DNA of 64,000 nt from Candidatus Obscuribacter phosphatis (lineage in GTDB: Bacteria > Cyanobacteriota > Vampirovibrionia > Obscuribacterales > Obscuribacteraceae): contig MOYA01000003.1 in NCBI GenBank assembly GCA_001899315.1, positions 148,369 through 212,368 of the forward strand. Reading direction: 5' to 3'. Below, piece by piece: positions 46,921 to 56,055 of this stretch. Below the pieces are notes generated by a model that did not search any database, was not told the DNA's origin, and worked only from the letters and a program-made list of their open reading frames with translations. The translations under genes were made by a program, and so were the position numbers. The first letter of the stretch is position 1; every line of letters begins with the position of its first letter.

Positions 46921-47826
46921 TTGAGTTCAATGAGTTCACTGAGTACATTAAGCACATTAAGCACTTTGAGTACATTAAGCACTTTGAGTACATCAAGCAC
47001 ACTGACAATAATTGAGAAAGTCTGCAGGCTCATTGAAAAGGCTGAAACATTGCCATCTCTCTCGGACTTATCGAAGCATTGCGGCGTTAGCCCCCATCAT
47101 CTGCACCGCGTGTTTAAGGAGACCACTGGACTGACCCCTCGCCAGTACGCTCTTTGCGAACGTCGAGAAAGACTAGAACGAGCTCTCAAGGAGGGCAAAG
47201 GCATGACAGAAGCCCTCTTTGAAGCCGGCTACAACTCAACTGGTCGTTTCTATGAGAAAGCAAACGAGCTTCTTGGTATGAAACCAGAGCAATACAAGAA
47301 GAAAGGTCAGGGCACACAAATATTCTTTGCAGTGGGCACCTCTAATCTAGGAGAAGTATTGGTGGCTAGAAGCACCAAAGGCATTTGCGCCATTCTCATT
47401 GGAGACTGCGCCGATGCCCTTTTGGACGATCTACAAGAACGTTTCGCCAATGCTGACATCATAGGAGCCGATAGTACTTTTGACGACGTAGTAGGCAAGA
47501 TTGTCGGACAGATTGAAAGCCCCAGCCTCGATTCCAAAATCGCCGACCTACCGCTCGATATCCAAGGAACACTGTTTCAACGCCGTGTTTACAATACACT
47601 CAGACAAATTCCAATTGGCGAAACAATCTCTTATCAAGAATTAGCGAACCTGGTTGGCGCACCAAAAGCGGTGCGAGCCGTAGCCTCGGCTTGCGCCTCT
47701 AACAAGCTCGCCATAGCCATCCCCTGCCACCGGGTGGTAAGAAAGAGCGGAGAGATATCAGGCTACAGATGGGGAATTGAGCGTAAGCGCGTATTGCTAG
47801 AGAGAGAAAAATCGGTCAAAAAATAG
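46921..47826 (+). CDS. Ada-like AraC/O6-methylguanine-DNA methyltransferase
   Basis: 301 residues from a TTG 4 nt after AGGGGAG; GTG 46906 or ATG 46930 are alternatives. An AraC helix-turn-helix pair (about residues 25-120, SLSDLSKHCGVSPHHLHRVF) is followed by a methyltransferase domain with the acceptor site IPCHRV near residue 267. It transfers methyl groups from O6-methylguanine to its own cysteine. The N-terminal zinc domain of full Ada, which senses methyl phosphotriesters, is missing. A 9-bp repeat gives a Ser-Thr-Leu run at the start, and a 12-bp array begins at the stop codon. Confidence 0.9.
   Translation: MSSMSSLSTLSTLSTLSTLSTLSTSSTLTIIEKVCRLIEKAETLPSLSDLSKHCGVSPHHLHRVFKETTGLTPRQYALCERRERLERALKEGKGMTEALFEAGYNSTGRFYEKANELLGMKPEQYKKKGQGTQIFFAVGTSNLGEVLVARSTKGICAILIGDCADALLDDLQERFANADIIGADSTFDDVVGKIVGQIESPSLDSKIADLPLDIQGTLFQRRVYNTLRQIPIGETISYQELANLVGAPKAVRAVASACASNKLAIAIPCHRVVRKSGEISGYRWGIERKRVLLEREKSVKK
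46924..47004. repeat. 9-bp in-frame repeat coding Ser-Thr-Leu units
   Basis: Nine units of AG(T/C)AC(A/T)TT(A/G) or close variants directly follow the TTG start of the Ada-like gene, giving a leader of STL units before the helix-turn-helix. Confidence 0.85.
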
Positions 47827-47931
47827 CGGTTGGGCTAGCGCTGGGGCTAGCGGCTGGGTTGGCGCTTGGGCTAGCGGCTGGGCTAGCGGCTGGGCTAGCG
47901 GCTGGATTAGCGATTGGTATAGCGGTTGGGC
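47824..47931. repeat. 12-bp tandem repeat starting at the Ada-like stop codon
   Basis: Nine units of TAGCGGCTGGGC and variants. The TAG of unit 1 is the stop codon of the methyltransferase gene. The array fills much of the gap before the thioesterase gene. Confidence 0.88.
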
Positions 47932-48002
47932 TTCTGTGACCTGCTAAAATAAGCCTGCCTCCAAGCATGCGCAAGTGAAACCATCTAAAAGGAAACTCAC
48001 AA

Positions 48003-48482
48003 ATGACAGTATTTGCCTCCGCCTCTAGAGCCCCGCTTAAAGAACTAGATCCTCATTTCGAACAGAAAGTGAGAAATAGTTTCGAACATCAGGGCTTTAA
48101 GAGATTAGGCGGGGAGCTACCAGTCATAAAGCTAGGACATGTCGAAGCCCATCTACCTTACAGCGATATGGTCAGGCAGCAGCACGGACTCTTCCACGGC
48201 GGCATGGTAGCTATGGCAGCAGATTCGGCTTCCGGCTATGCTACCTATACAGTGCTGGCGCCAGATGAAGAGTGCGTTTCCGCCGAGTTCAAAATAAACT
48301 TTCTAAAGCCCGCTCGCGGTGAAAAGCTCATAGCCAGAGGTAATGTTATTAAGGTCGGCAGAACTCTTGTAATAGCGGAAGCAACCGTATCCGTATTGAG
48401 AAACGGCGAAGAAATAGAGTGTGCACTGATGCTTCATACTTTGGCTAGAGTAAAACATCTAAAAAGCGGAAAGAATGAATAA
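48003..48482 (+). CDS. PaaI-like hotdog thioesterase
   Basis: 159 residues. Hotdog-fold features: QQHGLFHGGMVAMAADSASG (near residue 58), with HGG as the catalytic loop and Asp as the likely base, then SAEFKINFLKPARGEKLIARG. Such enzymes hydrolyse acyl-CoA or aryl-CoA thioesters. Length is normal for the PaaI group. AGGA lies before the ATG. It stands between the Ada-like gene and a methyltransferase, with no pathway context to name a substrate. Confidence 0.85.
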   Translation: MTVFASASRAPLKELDPHFEQKVRNSFEHQGFKRLGGELPVIKLGHVEAHLPYSDMVRQQHGLFHGGMVAMAADSASGYATYTVLAPDEECVSAEFKINFLKPARGEKLIARGNVIKVGRTLVIAEATVSVLRNGEEIECALMLHTLARVKHLKSGKNE

Positions 48483-48559
48483 GTCATAGTTCAGAAAAGC
48501 TGAGGTGTTCTAGCTTAAGAAGCAACGCCGACAAAGTGCCTTAGAGGGGAAATGCTATT

Positions 48560-49318
48560 TTGGACAAAAGTTTTTTCAAAGGGCAGATTCTAGACATCTG
48601 GCGCTCTGCTAAAAGTCCTGAAGAAACCGCCGAAGAAGTGGACTTTCTGCGGGAACAGTTTGCCGACAGTCCGAATGAACATCTATTGGACTTTCCTTGC
48701 GGAGCCGGACGATTGAGCCTAGGTTTGGCGATGCACGACTATAAAGTTACAGGGCTAGATTCTTGCCCAGAGTTTATAGCAGAAGCCAAAAGAAGCGCGA
48801 AAGAACTTCGGCTATCAGTCCAGTTTATCGAGCAAGACCTACGCCAAGATTTTTCTTCCACTTCTTTCCAGAAATTTGGTGGTGCCTTTTGTATGGGCAA
48901 TAGTTTTGGCTACTTCAATATCTCTGAAACGAAGCAGCTATTCTCGCAACTAAGCCACTGCATGGCTCCCGGCGCCAAGCTAATTATAGAGTCTGAAGCC
49001 ATCGCCGAGAGCTTTTTGTTGAACGTCGGCGAACGAGAGTGGATGGAAGTGAGTCTCAATGGCAAGAAAGCGTACCTTCTCGTCAAGACAAACTACGATC
49101 CAATCGCTGGAATAGCAGACGCGGAATATATCGTGGTGGAAGACGAACGGACAAGCAAACATAGCGCCAGGCACTATATCTATAGGCTTGGAGAGGTAGC
49201 CGCAATGCTCGAAGAGGTTGGTTTTCGGCTGGAGAATGTACTATCCAGCCTGGAAGGTGACCACTTTCGCGTAGGCGACAACAAATCGATCTTGATTGCT
49301 TTTCGGCAAGAGAAGTAG
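48560..49318 (+). CDS. Class I SAM-dependent methyltransferase
   Basis: 252 residues, TTG start with GAGGGGA upstream. The SAM-binding motif LLDFPCGAGRLSLGLA is near residue 42, the acidic end of strand 2 is VTGLDSC, and FCMGNSFGYF matches motif IV. The later part (KHSARHYIYRLGEVAAMLEE) is typical of small-molecule methyltransferases of the methyltransf_25 type. Substrate unknown. A palindromic terminator follows at once. Confidence 0.85.
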   Translation: MDKSFFKGQILDIWRSAKSPEETAEEVDFLREQFADSPNEHLLDFPCGAGRLSLGLAMHDYKVTGLDSCPEFIAEAKRSAKELRLSVQFIEQDLRQDFSSTSFQKFGGAFCMGNSFGYFNISETKQLFSQLSHCMAPGAKLIIESEAIAESFLLNVGEREWMEVSLNGKKAYLLVKTNYDPIAGIADAEYIVVEDERTSKHSARHYIYRLGEVAAMLEEVGFRLENVLSSLEGDHFRVGDNKSILIAFRQEK

Positions 49319-49342
49319 AAATTTTCGAAAATTTCTACTTCT
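49311..49342. terminator. 32-nt palindromic terminator-like repeat, copy 1
   Basis: AGAAGTAGAAATTTTC followed by its exact complement, overlapping the methyltransferase stop. The core AGAAGTAGAAATTTT recurs in the inverted repeat at 50418-50469, on the other side of the AbiEi-like gene. Confidence 0.65.
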
Positions 49343-49487
49343 TCATCTCAATAAATCTCCTAACACAGAAAAATAACGCAAAGTACTCATCAAGATAATT
49401 GGCTTAAACAGTGCCATCGAGACAGTATTTATATCGACTCAAGCCACGAATTAAGTCTATGGACACCCCTCAAGGCTCCAATAGATT

Positions 49488-50267
49488 CTAAGCGAAAATT
49501 CTAGAGCCCGGAACTCGATACTTACCGGTTAGACCGGCCTTACGAGTTTTAACTCTGTCGATTAGGACCTGAAGTGATTCATACGGCAACCGCGGAAGGC
49601 AATCGCTAATCCATTGAGGGAGGAACTGTTTAAGTGAAGGAACGACCAAACGTTCTTTGGGTGAGAGGCTTAAGAATGTCTTGTATATCTCTTCTTCCGA
49701 ACAGTACTTCTCGCCCCTGAGCCAGAGAGTTCGGAACTTCCTACCGGCCTCAGTCTCGCCCAGTCTGGACTTCCTATTTCCAATCGCTAAGATACTGATT
49801 TCAGCCTCTCTCAAATAGATGCTTGAAGTTTTTCTATCTCTTATTTCCTGCTCTGCCTTGAATCTGCCGCCACTCGAAACACACAGAAACTCGACACAAC
49901 GAGAAGAATCTACCGGATTGCTCAGCAGGAAGTTTCTTGCTTCTCTCTTTTGTTCTTCTCTTGAAAGCTTTGTTGTTGAGACTTTTCCTGCGAATGCCAC
50001 TCGCTTGATTCCAACAATCACCTCTTCAGGCACAGGCTTTAGACCTCGTATTTTGCGACGGAAGACGCCCCTAGCCAACCTTTCTATGTAGCCAACCTTA
50101 ACAGCCGTGCAAAGGAAAGAATCTAGAGAAGGTCGTTCCTCTACCAAAGTGAGAAGTTCTCTGGTGGTGAAGATATAGTTAGGTGGCAGCATAGACAAGT
50201 ATCTACGAACCAAAGATAGCGAATCTTTGTTGTATGGTCTTTTCTCTTTTTCTCGGTTATTGGGCAT
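49488..50267 (-). CDS. AbiEi / DUF6088-like putative antitoxin or regulator
   Basis: 259 basic residues. The first 80 resemble the winged-helix start of AbiEi/DUF6088-type proteins: LPPNYIFTTRELLTLVEE, then a second helix and VGYIERLARGVFRRK. AbiEi proteins are antitoxins and repressors for AbiEii nucleotidyltransferase toxins. No AbiEii-like gene is adjacent, so it would be an orphan. The C-terminal half is unassigned. The gene and its two flanks are bracketed by two related palindromes. Confidence 0.5.
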   Translation of the reverse strand: MPNNREKEKRPYNKDSLSLVRRYLSMLPPNYIFTTRELLTLVEERPSLDSFLCTAVKVGYIERLARGVFRRKIRGLKPVPEEVIVGIKRVAFAGKVSTTKLSREEQKREARNFLLSNPVDSSRCVEFLCVSSGGRFKAEQEIRDRKTSSIYLREAEISILAIGNRKSRLGETEAGRKFRTLWLRGEKYCSEEEIYKTFLSLSPKERLVVPSLKQFLPQWISDCLPRLPYESLQVLIDRVKTRKAGLTGKYRVPGSRIFA

Positions 50268-50417
50268 AAAGCCTCCTTCTGCCGCAGCATAATTCAGAGT
50301 CGCGGAAACAACTGCATTGGGTTCTGTATATAAAGACGTAATTCGAAACCAAAAAGTTCAATCGGCGCGACCCTTGACATCGCGAAAATAATCTTCGGGA
50401 ACGAGACCGGATGGAAA

Positions 50418-50469
50418 GAAAACCAAGAGAAGTAGAAATTTTAGAAAATTTCTACTTCTCTTGGTTTTC
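50418..50469. terminator. 25-bp perfect inverted repeat, copy 2
   Basis: A 25-bp stem with only AG at its centre. It contains the same AGAAGTAGAAATTTT core as copy 1 and extends outward with GAAAACCAAG. It lies 22 nt past the stop of mscS, so it should end that transcript; it may also stop transcription from the other side. Confidence 0.7.
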
Positions 50470-50490
50470 CATTTCGAGCGAAGCAAAAAT

Positions 50491-51351
50491 CTATGATTTA
50501 TCCCCAGCCGAGAATTTAATATTCCGCCTGCGAAAAACTTCAAATATCAAATGATTCAACTCACTTCTCAATGTACTGGGCTTAGACAAAAACTCAGAAG
50601 TATAAACACGAAGCAAATAGTTATTTGTCTTCTCCCCCAGATCTTGCAGAACCACCTCCGGAGCCGGCTCAGACAAAACACCAGTGTGCGCATTTGCAGC
50701 CTCTAGGATTGCATCAATAACGGTAGAAGGCGACAGCAAGCCATCTGCACTTACAGGAAAAGTAAATCTAACGCTGTGCTTCACATCACTAGCGTTACAG
50801 CTCCAATTTGTAATCTTCCCTTTGAGCAATTCTGAGTTTGGGACAATGATAGCGACATTGTCATTAGTGACTATTGTTGTTGTGCGAAGCGCTACTCGCA
50901 TAACACTTCCAATCGTTCCATCAAACTCGATTCTGTCTCCGACCTTAAAAGGTCCTTCAAGAACAATAATGACGCCACTCACGACATTGCTTATCAAGCC
51001 CTGCAGACCCAAGCTGACTCCGAGGCCGACGGCGCCTGCAACCACAGTAAGAGCGCTCAAATCGATACCGGCGGTCTGCAGTATGACGATAAACCCGACG
51101 AAAAGAACGAAACCGCGCAAGAATGAACCAGCAGCAGCTCTCATTCCAGGTTCTATTTTGGTTCTGGATAAAAGCTCTCTCTCAAACCAAGTCTTCGCAC
51201 GAGCCGTGGCAATAACTAAAAGGAAAAACAGGACAGCCACATAGATGAGCATGGTCAGTGAAACTGTCGTTTTGCCTATTGGTAAAAACTGTGCGTTCAG
51301 TATTTGGTTCAGCTGGGACAACTGATTGAATAGTTGAAAATTTGGATTCAT
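50491..51351 (-). CDS. mscS: Small-conductance mechanosensitive channel
   Basis: 286 residues of MscS type. Three membrane helices are visible: about 30-47, 72-90 and the glycine/alanine-rich pore helix LTVVAGAVGLGVSLGLQGL near 105. The beta domain follows with GPFKVGDRIEFDGTIGSV and VPNSELLKGKITNWS. It opens on membrane tension to release solutes in osmotic downshock. It starts 10 bp after clpA stops, so it is probably the third gene of the clpS-clpA unit. Confidence 0.93.
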   Translation of the reverse strand: MNPNFQLFNQLSQLNQILNAQFLPIGKTTVSLTMLIYVAVLFFLLVIATARAKTWFERELLSRTKIEPGMRAAAGSFLRGFVLFVGFIVILQTAGIDLSALTVVAGAVGLGVSLGLQGLISNVVSGVIIVLEGPFKVGDRIEFDGTIGSVMRVALRTTTIVTNDNVAIIVPNSELLKGKITNWSCNASDVKHSVRFTFPVSADGLLSPSTVIDAILEAANAHTGVLSEPAPEVVLQDLGEKTNNYLLRVYTSEFLSKPSTLRSELNHLIFEVFRRRNIKFSAGDKS

Positions 51352-51361
51352 TTAAACACTG

Positions 51362-54064
51362 TTATTCGCTTATTATCAGCTTTAGACTATAAACATCGGA
51401 GCTGCTTTCTTCAGCCTGCACATCGACCACAACCTTGCCGCCCTTCTCAAGTTTGCCAAATAGTAGTTCTTCGGCAAGAGGCTCACTTAGGCGTTCCTTT
51501 ATTAATCGGCCCATGGGTCTCGCTCCATATTGTCGGTCATAACCATGCTCAGCCAGCCAGTCACGCGCCTCCGCAGTAACTTCTAAGCTCACATTCTTCT
51601 CGACTAAACGAGTGCGAACTTCGTCAACGAATTTATCGACAATCAGCAATATATTTGAATATGTGAGTGGGTTGAAGGCAATCCAAGCATCAAGCCTATT
51701 TCTAAATTCAGGCGAAAAGGTTCTTTCAATGGCGCCGCGTCCCTTTCCAAAACCAAGCCCATAGCCGCTACCGCTAGATTCGGCTCTTTCGCGCCCCGAT
51801 CCGACTCCGCCTTCGGAGGACTCTCTTTCTTGACGGGCCTTTTCCATCTCTTCGGCGAGATGTTGGGACAGCGAAGTCTTTGAAGAAGCGGCACGGAAGC
51901 CGATGTTATCACCCATCATCTCACGCGCCCCAGCATTAGTCGTCATGATCAGAATGACGCTTCGAAAATCAGCCTTCTTACCGTTGTTGTCGGTCAGTGA
52001 ACCATGGTCCATAACCTGCAGCAAGATATTGAATAGATCTGGATGAGCTTTCTCTATTTCATCCATCACTATCACGCAGTGAGGCGTCTTGCCGACAGCA
52101 TCAGTCAATAGTCCACCTTGCTCAAACCCTACATAGCCAGGCGGCGCGCCGATAAGGCGAGAAACAGAATGCTTTTCCATGTACTCACTCATATCAAAAC
52201 GCAAGAAATTGACACCGAGTATTTTTGCCAACTGCTTAGCCAACTCTGTTTTGCCAACCCCAGTCGGTCCAGAGCACAAGAAAGAGCCGATAGGTTTGTC
52301 TGGACTACCAAGTCCAGACCTGGATAATTTGATGGCTCGCACCATTTTCTCGATGGCATGATCTTGACCAAAGATGACTTGCTTCAGCTCTTTCTCAAGA
52401 AGCGCGAGTCTGTCCTTATCTGAACCAGATACTGTCTTTGGCGGAATCTTGGCCATTGATGCGACGGTCAGCTCAACATCATGAACAGTGACTACAGCAG
52501 CGCCAGCAGCGCTATCCCCGGCGGATGCGCTGACTCTGCCTGAAGCGCCGCCCCCGGCTAAGGTGTCGTCTCTGGTCACAGCGCCCGCCCCAGAAGCCGC
52601 TCCGGCACCCGCTCCAGCGCCCGCTTCAGAATCTTGAGAGGGCTCGCCTTCGCGGCGCAAGCGCACAACAGCGCCGGTTTCATCGACAACGTCAACTGCT
52701 TTATCGGGCAAAAAGCGATCATTGATGTGGCGAGCTGATAGTTCAGCCGCCGCGTGTAAGCTCTCGTCTGAATATTTGACGCCGTGAAATTCCTCGTAAT
52801 AAGGCTTCAGCCCCTGCAGAATCTTGACCGTGTCTTGAATGGAGGGTTCAGAAATATCGATCTTTTGAAAACGCCGAGCAAGCGCCTTATCTTTCTCGAC
52901 TGAGTTCTTATATTCTGCATAGGTGGTAGAACCAATACAACGCAACTCACCAGACGACAGTGCCGGCTTGAGAATGTTGGAGGCGTCCATAGCGCCGCCT
53001 TCGACGGCGCCGGCTCTGACAATGGTATGAATCTCGTCGATAAAGGCAATAGCCCCGGGCAAAGCCTTGAGTTCGCGCACTACAGCTTTCAGTCGTTCTT
53101 CGAAGTCACCACGAAAACGGCTACCGGCAACCAAGGCACCCATATCGATAGCATAGACATGAGAAGCTTTGAGAGCACGAGGCACTTCACCCCGGGCAAT
53201 TTTGAGGGCTAAGCCCTCAGCGATGGCAGTCTTTCCGACTCCGGCTTCACCGACAAAAACGGGATTATTTTTGCGGCGTCGACAGAGCACCTGAATGGTT
53301 CTCGCCACCTCCGCCTCTCGCCCGATGAGCGGGTCAATCTTGTTTGCTCGAGCTTGCTCAAGCAAGTCAACACAGTACTTATCAAGGGCAGTGCGTCGAC
53401 CTTTCTCCGGCTCCTTGCCGCCTCGCCTTTTGGCACCGCCAGGCCCTTCGCCATCCACCCCCTCGCTTCTCTCGCCATCCTCACCGACTTCAGCACTAAA
53501 GTCAGGTCCTAAATCAAAATCTGACTCAGAGTCTTTCGAACCTTCGTGCAAGTCCTCGTCTTTGGCGATACCGTGCGATATGAAGTTGAGCACGTCCAGG
53601 CGCGAGACCCCATACTGCTCTAAAAGGTAAACTGCATGCGAGCGCCGTTCATAATACATAGCAGCCAAAACCGAGCCACAGTCGATGGTTTGACGTTGAG
53701 CAGAAAGAGCCTGCATGGCGGCACGCTCCAATACTCGCTCAAAGGCTGCCGTAGGCTGCGGAAAATCGCTGTCATCTTCAAATTCGGCATTCTTTCCTGA
53801 GCCAGCCAAAGTATCGCCGTAGTTGAACTCGTCTGGCAATATTGGTTTATTCTGAGGAATTTTTTCCAGATTATCCTCTAGATAGCGGTCCAGGTCGCGA
53901 GCCATAACGGTCACGTCTGCGCCGCAAGCAGTCAAGACCTGGCGGGCTGAGGGCTCAATCGTCATAGCTAACAGCAAATGCTCAAGAGTAATGAACTCAT
54001 GACGACGCTTTTGGGCGTCTAGACCAGCTTGGCTGAGTGTGTTTTGCAGTTCCCGACTAAGCAT
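51362..54064 (-). CDS. clpA: Clp protease ATP-binding subunit ClpA with low-complexity inserts
   Basis: 900 residues. An N-domain (1-150) is followed by two AAA+ rings with Walker A motifs GEAGVGKTA (near 270) and GPTGVGKTE (near 598). It unfolds substrates and feeds ClpP; the ClpP-docking loop is NIGF near residue 722, where E. coli has IGL. Two inserts are unusual: about 60 Gly/Ala/Ser residues between the rings (near 475-535) and about 50 Gly/Ser/Arg/Glu residues after the docking loop, before [18 protein letters not shown] precedes the ATG. clpP is not in this window. Confidence 0.93.
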   Translation of the reverse strand: MLSRELQNTLSQAGLDAQKRRHEFITLEHLLLAMTIEPSARQVLTACGADVTVMARDLDRYLEDNLEKIPQNKPILPDEFNYGDTLAGSGKNAEFEDDSDFPQPTAAFERVLERAAMQALSAQRQTIDCGSVLAAMYYERRSHAVYLLEQYGVSRLDVLNFISHGIAKDEDLHEGSKDSESDFDLGPDFSAEVGEDGERSEGVDGEGPGGAKRRGGKEPEKGRRTALDKYCVDLLEQARANKIDPLIGREAEVARTIQVLCRRRKNNPVFVGEAGVGKTAIAEGLALKIARGEVPRALKASHVYAIDMGALVAGSRFRGDFEERLKAVVRELKALPGAIAFIDEIHTIVRAGAVEGGAMDASNILKPALSSGELRCIGSTTYAEYKNSVEKDKALARRFQKIDISEPSIQDTVKILQGLKPYYEEFHGVKYSDESLHAAAELSARHINDRFLPDKAVDVVDETGAVVRLRREGEPSQDSEAGAGAGAGAASGAGAVTRDDTLAGGGASGRVSASAGDSAAGAAVVTVHDVELTVASMAKIPPKTVSGSDKDRLALLEKELKQVIFGQDHAIEKMVRAIKLSRSGLGSPDKPIGSFLCSGPTGVGKTELAKQLAKILGVNFLRFDMSEYMEKHSVSRLIGAPPGYVGFEQGGLLTDAVGKTPHCVIVMDEIEKAHPDLFNILLQVMDHGSLTDNNGKKADFRSVILIMTTNAGAREMMGDNIGFRAASSKTSLSQHLAEEMEKARQERESSEGGVGSGRERAESSGSGYGLGFGKGRGAIERTFSPEFRNRLDAWIAFNPLTYSNILLIVDKFVDEVRTRLVEKNVSLEVTAEARDWLAEHGYDRQYGARPMGRLIKERLSEPLAEELLFGKLEKGGKVVVDVQAEESSSDVYSLKLIISE

Positions 54065-54080
54065 CGCGCCTATCCTTTTT

Positions 54081-54220
54081 GATTTTTCCGGTTTGATTTT
54101 TCCGGTTTGATTTTTCCGGTTTGATTTTTCCGGTTTGATTTTTCCGGTTTGTTGTTTCCGGTTTGTTGTTTCTGATCTGACGTTTCCGGTTTGACGTTTG
54201 TAGCTTTATGTTTCTAGTTT
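54081..54220. repeat. 14-bp tandem repeat between clpS and clpA
   Basis: Ten units of GATTTTTCCGGTTT, five of them identical and the rest diverging toward clpS. The array fills most of the 195-bp gap, ending just before the clpA ribosome-binding site. Confidence 0.9.
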
Positions 54221-54259
54221 GATGTTTTCAACAGACTCTTCTAGCTCGTTCCGGCCTAG

Positions 54260-54868
54260 TTATTCCGGTTCCAAGGTGAGGCGCAGAGGAAACTGCCTAG
54301 CTCTTGCCAAGCGAGTAACTTTCTCGACCTTGGCCTCAGCCACCTCAAACGGATAAATTCCGGCAATACCGACCCCCTGTCTGTGCACATTCATCATAAT
54401 TTGGTCGGCTTCAGCCGGCGGCTTGAAGAAAACAACCCTGAGAACATAAACCACGAATTCCATGGTCGTGTAATCGTCATTATGCAAAAGCACCTTGTAC
54501 ATAGGCGGCTTTTTCATTTTTTCACGAGGGCGCTCCAAGACCTTGGTGGAGCCCCCAGAATCACGATCTCCTGAATCACCGTCGACGGAGGCTCTGAAAG
54601 TCCCAGCAGCCTCTGACGAGGCGAGCCGCGCCGAGCTTGAGCCGGCAAGCCAGCCAGGGACTAAGCGAGAGACTAAGCCCGGGTTTAAGCCAGTGACTAA
54701 GCCAGTGACTAAGCCCGGGTCTGAGCCAGTGACTAAGCCAGAGACTAAGCCCGGGTCTGAGCCAGAGACTGAGCCCGGGTCTAAGCCGGAGACTAAGCCC
54801 GGGTCTGAGCCAGAGACTAAGCGAGAGACTAAAAAGGTTCGATAGCTAAAATTTGCCGGCACAGTCAT
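54260..54868 (-). CDS. clpS: ClpS adaptor with long repetitive N-terminal extension
   Basis: ClpS delivers N-degron substrates to ClpA. The core is residues about 118-202: PPMYKVLLHNDDYTTMEFVV (N-degron pocket with the NDD motif) and the HRQGVGIAGIYPFEVAE segment. Ordinary ClpS proteins are 80-110 residues; here about 115 residues precede the core. Residues 18-70 are 8-residue units such as SGSDPGLV, SGLDPGSV and TGSDPGLV from a 12-bp DNA repeat, then a Ser/Ala/Asp-rich linker. Whether translation starts at 54868 is uncertain because the ribosome-binding site is weak. Confidence 0.88.
   Translation of the reverse strand: MTVPANFSYRTFLVSRLVSGSDPGLVSGLDPGSVSGSDPGLVSGLVTGSDPGLVTGLVTGLNPGLVSRLVPGWLAGSSSARLASSEAAGTFRASVDGDSGDRDSGGSTKVLERPREKMKKPPMYKVLLHNDDYTTMEFVVYVLRVVFFKPPAEADQIMMNVHRQGVGIAGIYPFEVAEAKVEKVTRLARARQFPLRLTLEPE
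54655..54840. repeat. 12-bp repeat inside the clpS extension
   Basis: Alternating 12-bp units of GAGACTAAGCCC and GGGTCTGAGCCA. Every unit keeps the reading frame. The antisense frame also stays open and encodes Lys-Pro-Glu-Thr repeats, a shadow. Confidence 0.88.
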
Positions 54869-54960
54869 AAATCTCAGATGAGTACGGAACTCTGCTTTAT
54901 TCTATCCAAAATTATTTTGGTGTCACATAACCGACACAACTATGTCATGAACTCGACACA

Positions 54961-55081
54961 GAAGGCATTGTAAATTAATCCCGTCGAAAGGCAATTACGG
55001 CAAAAGCAAAGCTCGGTGCTAGTCCGTGATCAATAAAATTAAGGAGAGATGATGGTGGGATCGTCTCTCCTTAATGTTTTT
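54961..55081 (+). ncRNA. Possible structured leader or small RNA ending in a terminator
   Basis: No protein gene fits between clpS and the DMT transporter. A strong terminator (55038-55081) lies 60 nt before the transporter start, with no plus-strand gene upstream to terminate. Upstream of it CCGT...ACGG (54981-54999) and CGG...CCG around 55015-55026 can pair. This is the layout of a leader controlling the transporter, or of an independent small RNA. GCAAAAGCAAAGC recalls part of the c-di-GMP-I aptamer but the rest does not match, so I assign no class. Confidence 0.35.
55038..55081 (+). terminator. Intrinsic terminator ahead of the DMT transporter gene
   Basis: A 15-bp stem (ATTAAGGAGAGATGA with TCGTCTCTCCTTAAT, one G-U), loop TGGTGGGA, then GTTTTT. 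Best intrinsic terminator of the window. Confidence 0.8.
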
Positions 55082-55140
55082 CTAGGTTGTAAAAGGCAAC
55101 AGATGTCCAAGCCAGTCTGCTTTTTTGCCATAATGACAAT

Positions 55141-56055
55141 ATGGAAAGCCGCCTGGAAGCCACAACTGCAAATTTGACCCAAGACTCGGTGAGCACCGCC
55201 GTAAAACTGGCAATATTGAGCACTGGCATTTTCTCGGTGATGTTTGCCCTAATCAAAATGCTCGGACCAGAATATCCGTCCGGGCAGGTGCTATTTTGCC
55301 GCAGCTTCTTCGCCGTTATTCCACTCTTTCCAGCCATAATGAAAAACGGCGGTTGGCAAGTCTTTAAAACTAGTCGCCCGGGTATGCATCTAACCCGTTC
55401 AGCCATGGGACTAATCTCGGCATTTCTCTGTATTGAAGCACTGCGTTGGCTCCCCTTGTCTGAAGCAACCAGCCTCTTCTATACAGCACCGCTAATTACC
55501 ACTGTACTTTCTTTCTTCCTACTCAAAGAAAAATTGTCTCCGCTTAAGCTAATCGCCGTTATGGCTGGCTTTGCAGGCGTTCTCTATATGCTGCAACCGC
55601 AAAGCAACGGCAATCTGACCGGCGCCTTGATAGCGCTAGGCTCGGCACTCTGCGCCGGCTTTGTCGCCATCGAGCTGCGCCGCCTCAGCGAAACCGAAAA
55701 AAGCATCACCATAGTAGCCTTTTTTATGTCCGCCTGCTCTCTGGCTGGGCTCTTGACCATGCCCTTCGCCTTTACAATGCCCGATCTAAAGGACGCCCTC
55801 ATCTTGCTCGCCATCGGTATCACCGGTGGTATCGCGCAGATATTCATGACCGAAGCCTACAAGTTTGCACCGGCATCTACAGTGGCGCCGCTAAACTACA
55901 CATCGCTTATCTGGGCAACTCTCTTCGACGCCCTGCTCTTTGCCAAGATACCAGCCTGGCACACCTTGCTCGGTGCCCTTGCCGTTGCCTGCTGCGGCAT
56001 CTTGGTGGTCAAGGCCGGTAAGCACGAAGAAACCAGAGTATCGGCTAAAACCTGA
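55141..56055 (+). CDS. EamA/DMT-superfamily transporter
   Basis: 304 residues with about ten membrane helices in two EamA repeats. Repeat 1 is near residues 15-140 (PSGQVLFCRSFFAVIPLFPA; LSEATSLFYTAPLITTVLSF), repeat 2 near 155-290 (APASTVAPLNYTSLIWATLF). These transporters export amino acids or other metabolites. It follows a terminator-bearing leader and ends in a run of 6-bp repeats that starts at its stop codon. Substrate unknown. Confidence 0.85.
   Translation: MESRLEATTANLTQDSVSTAVKLAILSTGIFSVMFALIKMLGPEYPSGQVLFCRSFFAVIPLFPAIMKNGGWQVFKTSRPGMHLTRSAMGLISAFLCIEALRWLPLSEATSLFYTAPLITTVLSFFLLKEKLSPLKLIAVMAGFAGVLYMLQPQSNGNLTGALIALGSALCAGFVAIELRRLSETEKSITIVAFFMSACSLAGLLTMPFAFTMPDLKDALILLAIGITGGIAQIFMTEAYKFAPASTVAPLNYTSLIWATLFDALLFAKIPAWHTLLGALAVACCGILVVKAGKHEETRVSAKT

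Noticed and set aside
39911-47931. CRISPR arrays
   Set aside because: The repeats are contiguous short units without unique spacers, and no cas genes are present.
54495-54845. Plus-strand frame coding Lys-Pro-Glu-Thr repeats
   Set aside because: Antisense to the in-frame repeat of clpS; the 12-bp period keeps all frames open.
54961-55036. c-di-GMP-I (GEMM) riboswitch
   Set aside because: GCAAAAGCAAAGC is suggestive, but the GAAA-loop stem and the GGNNCU region do not line up with the consensus.
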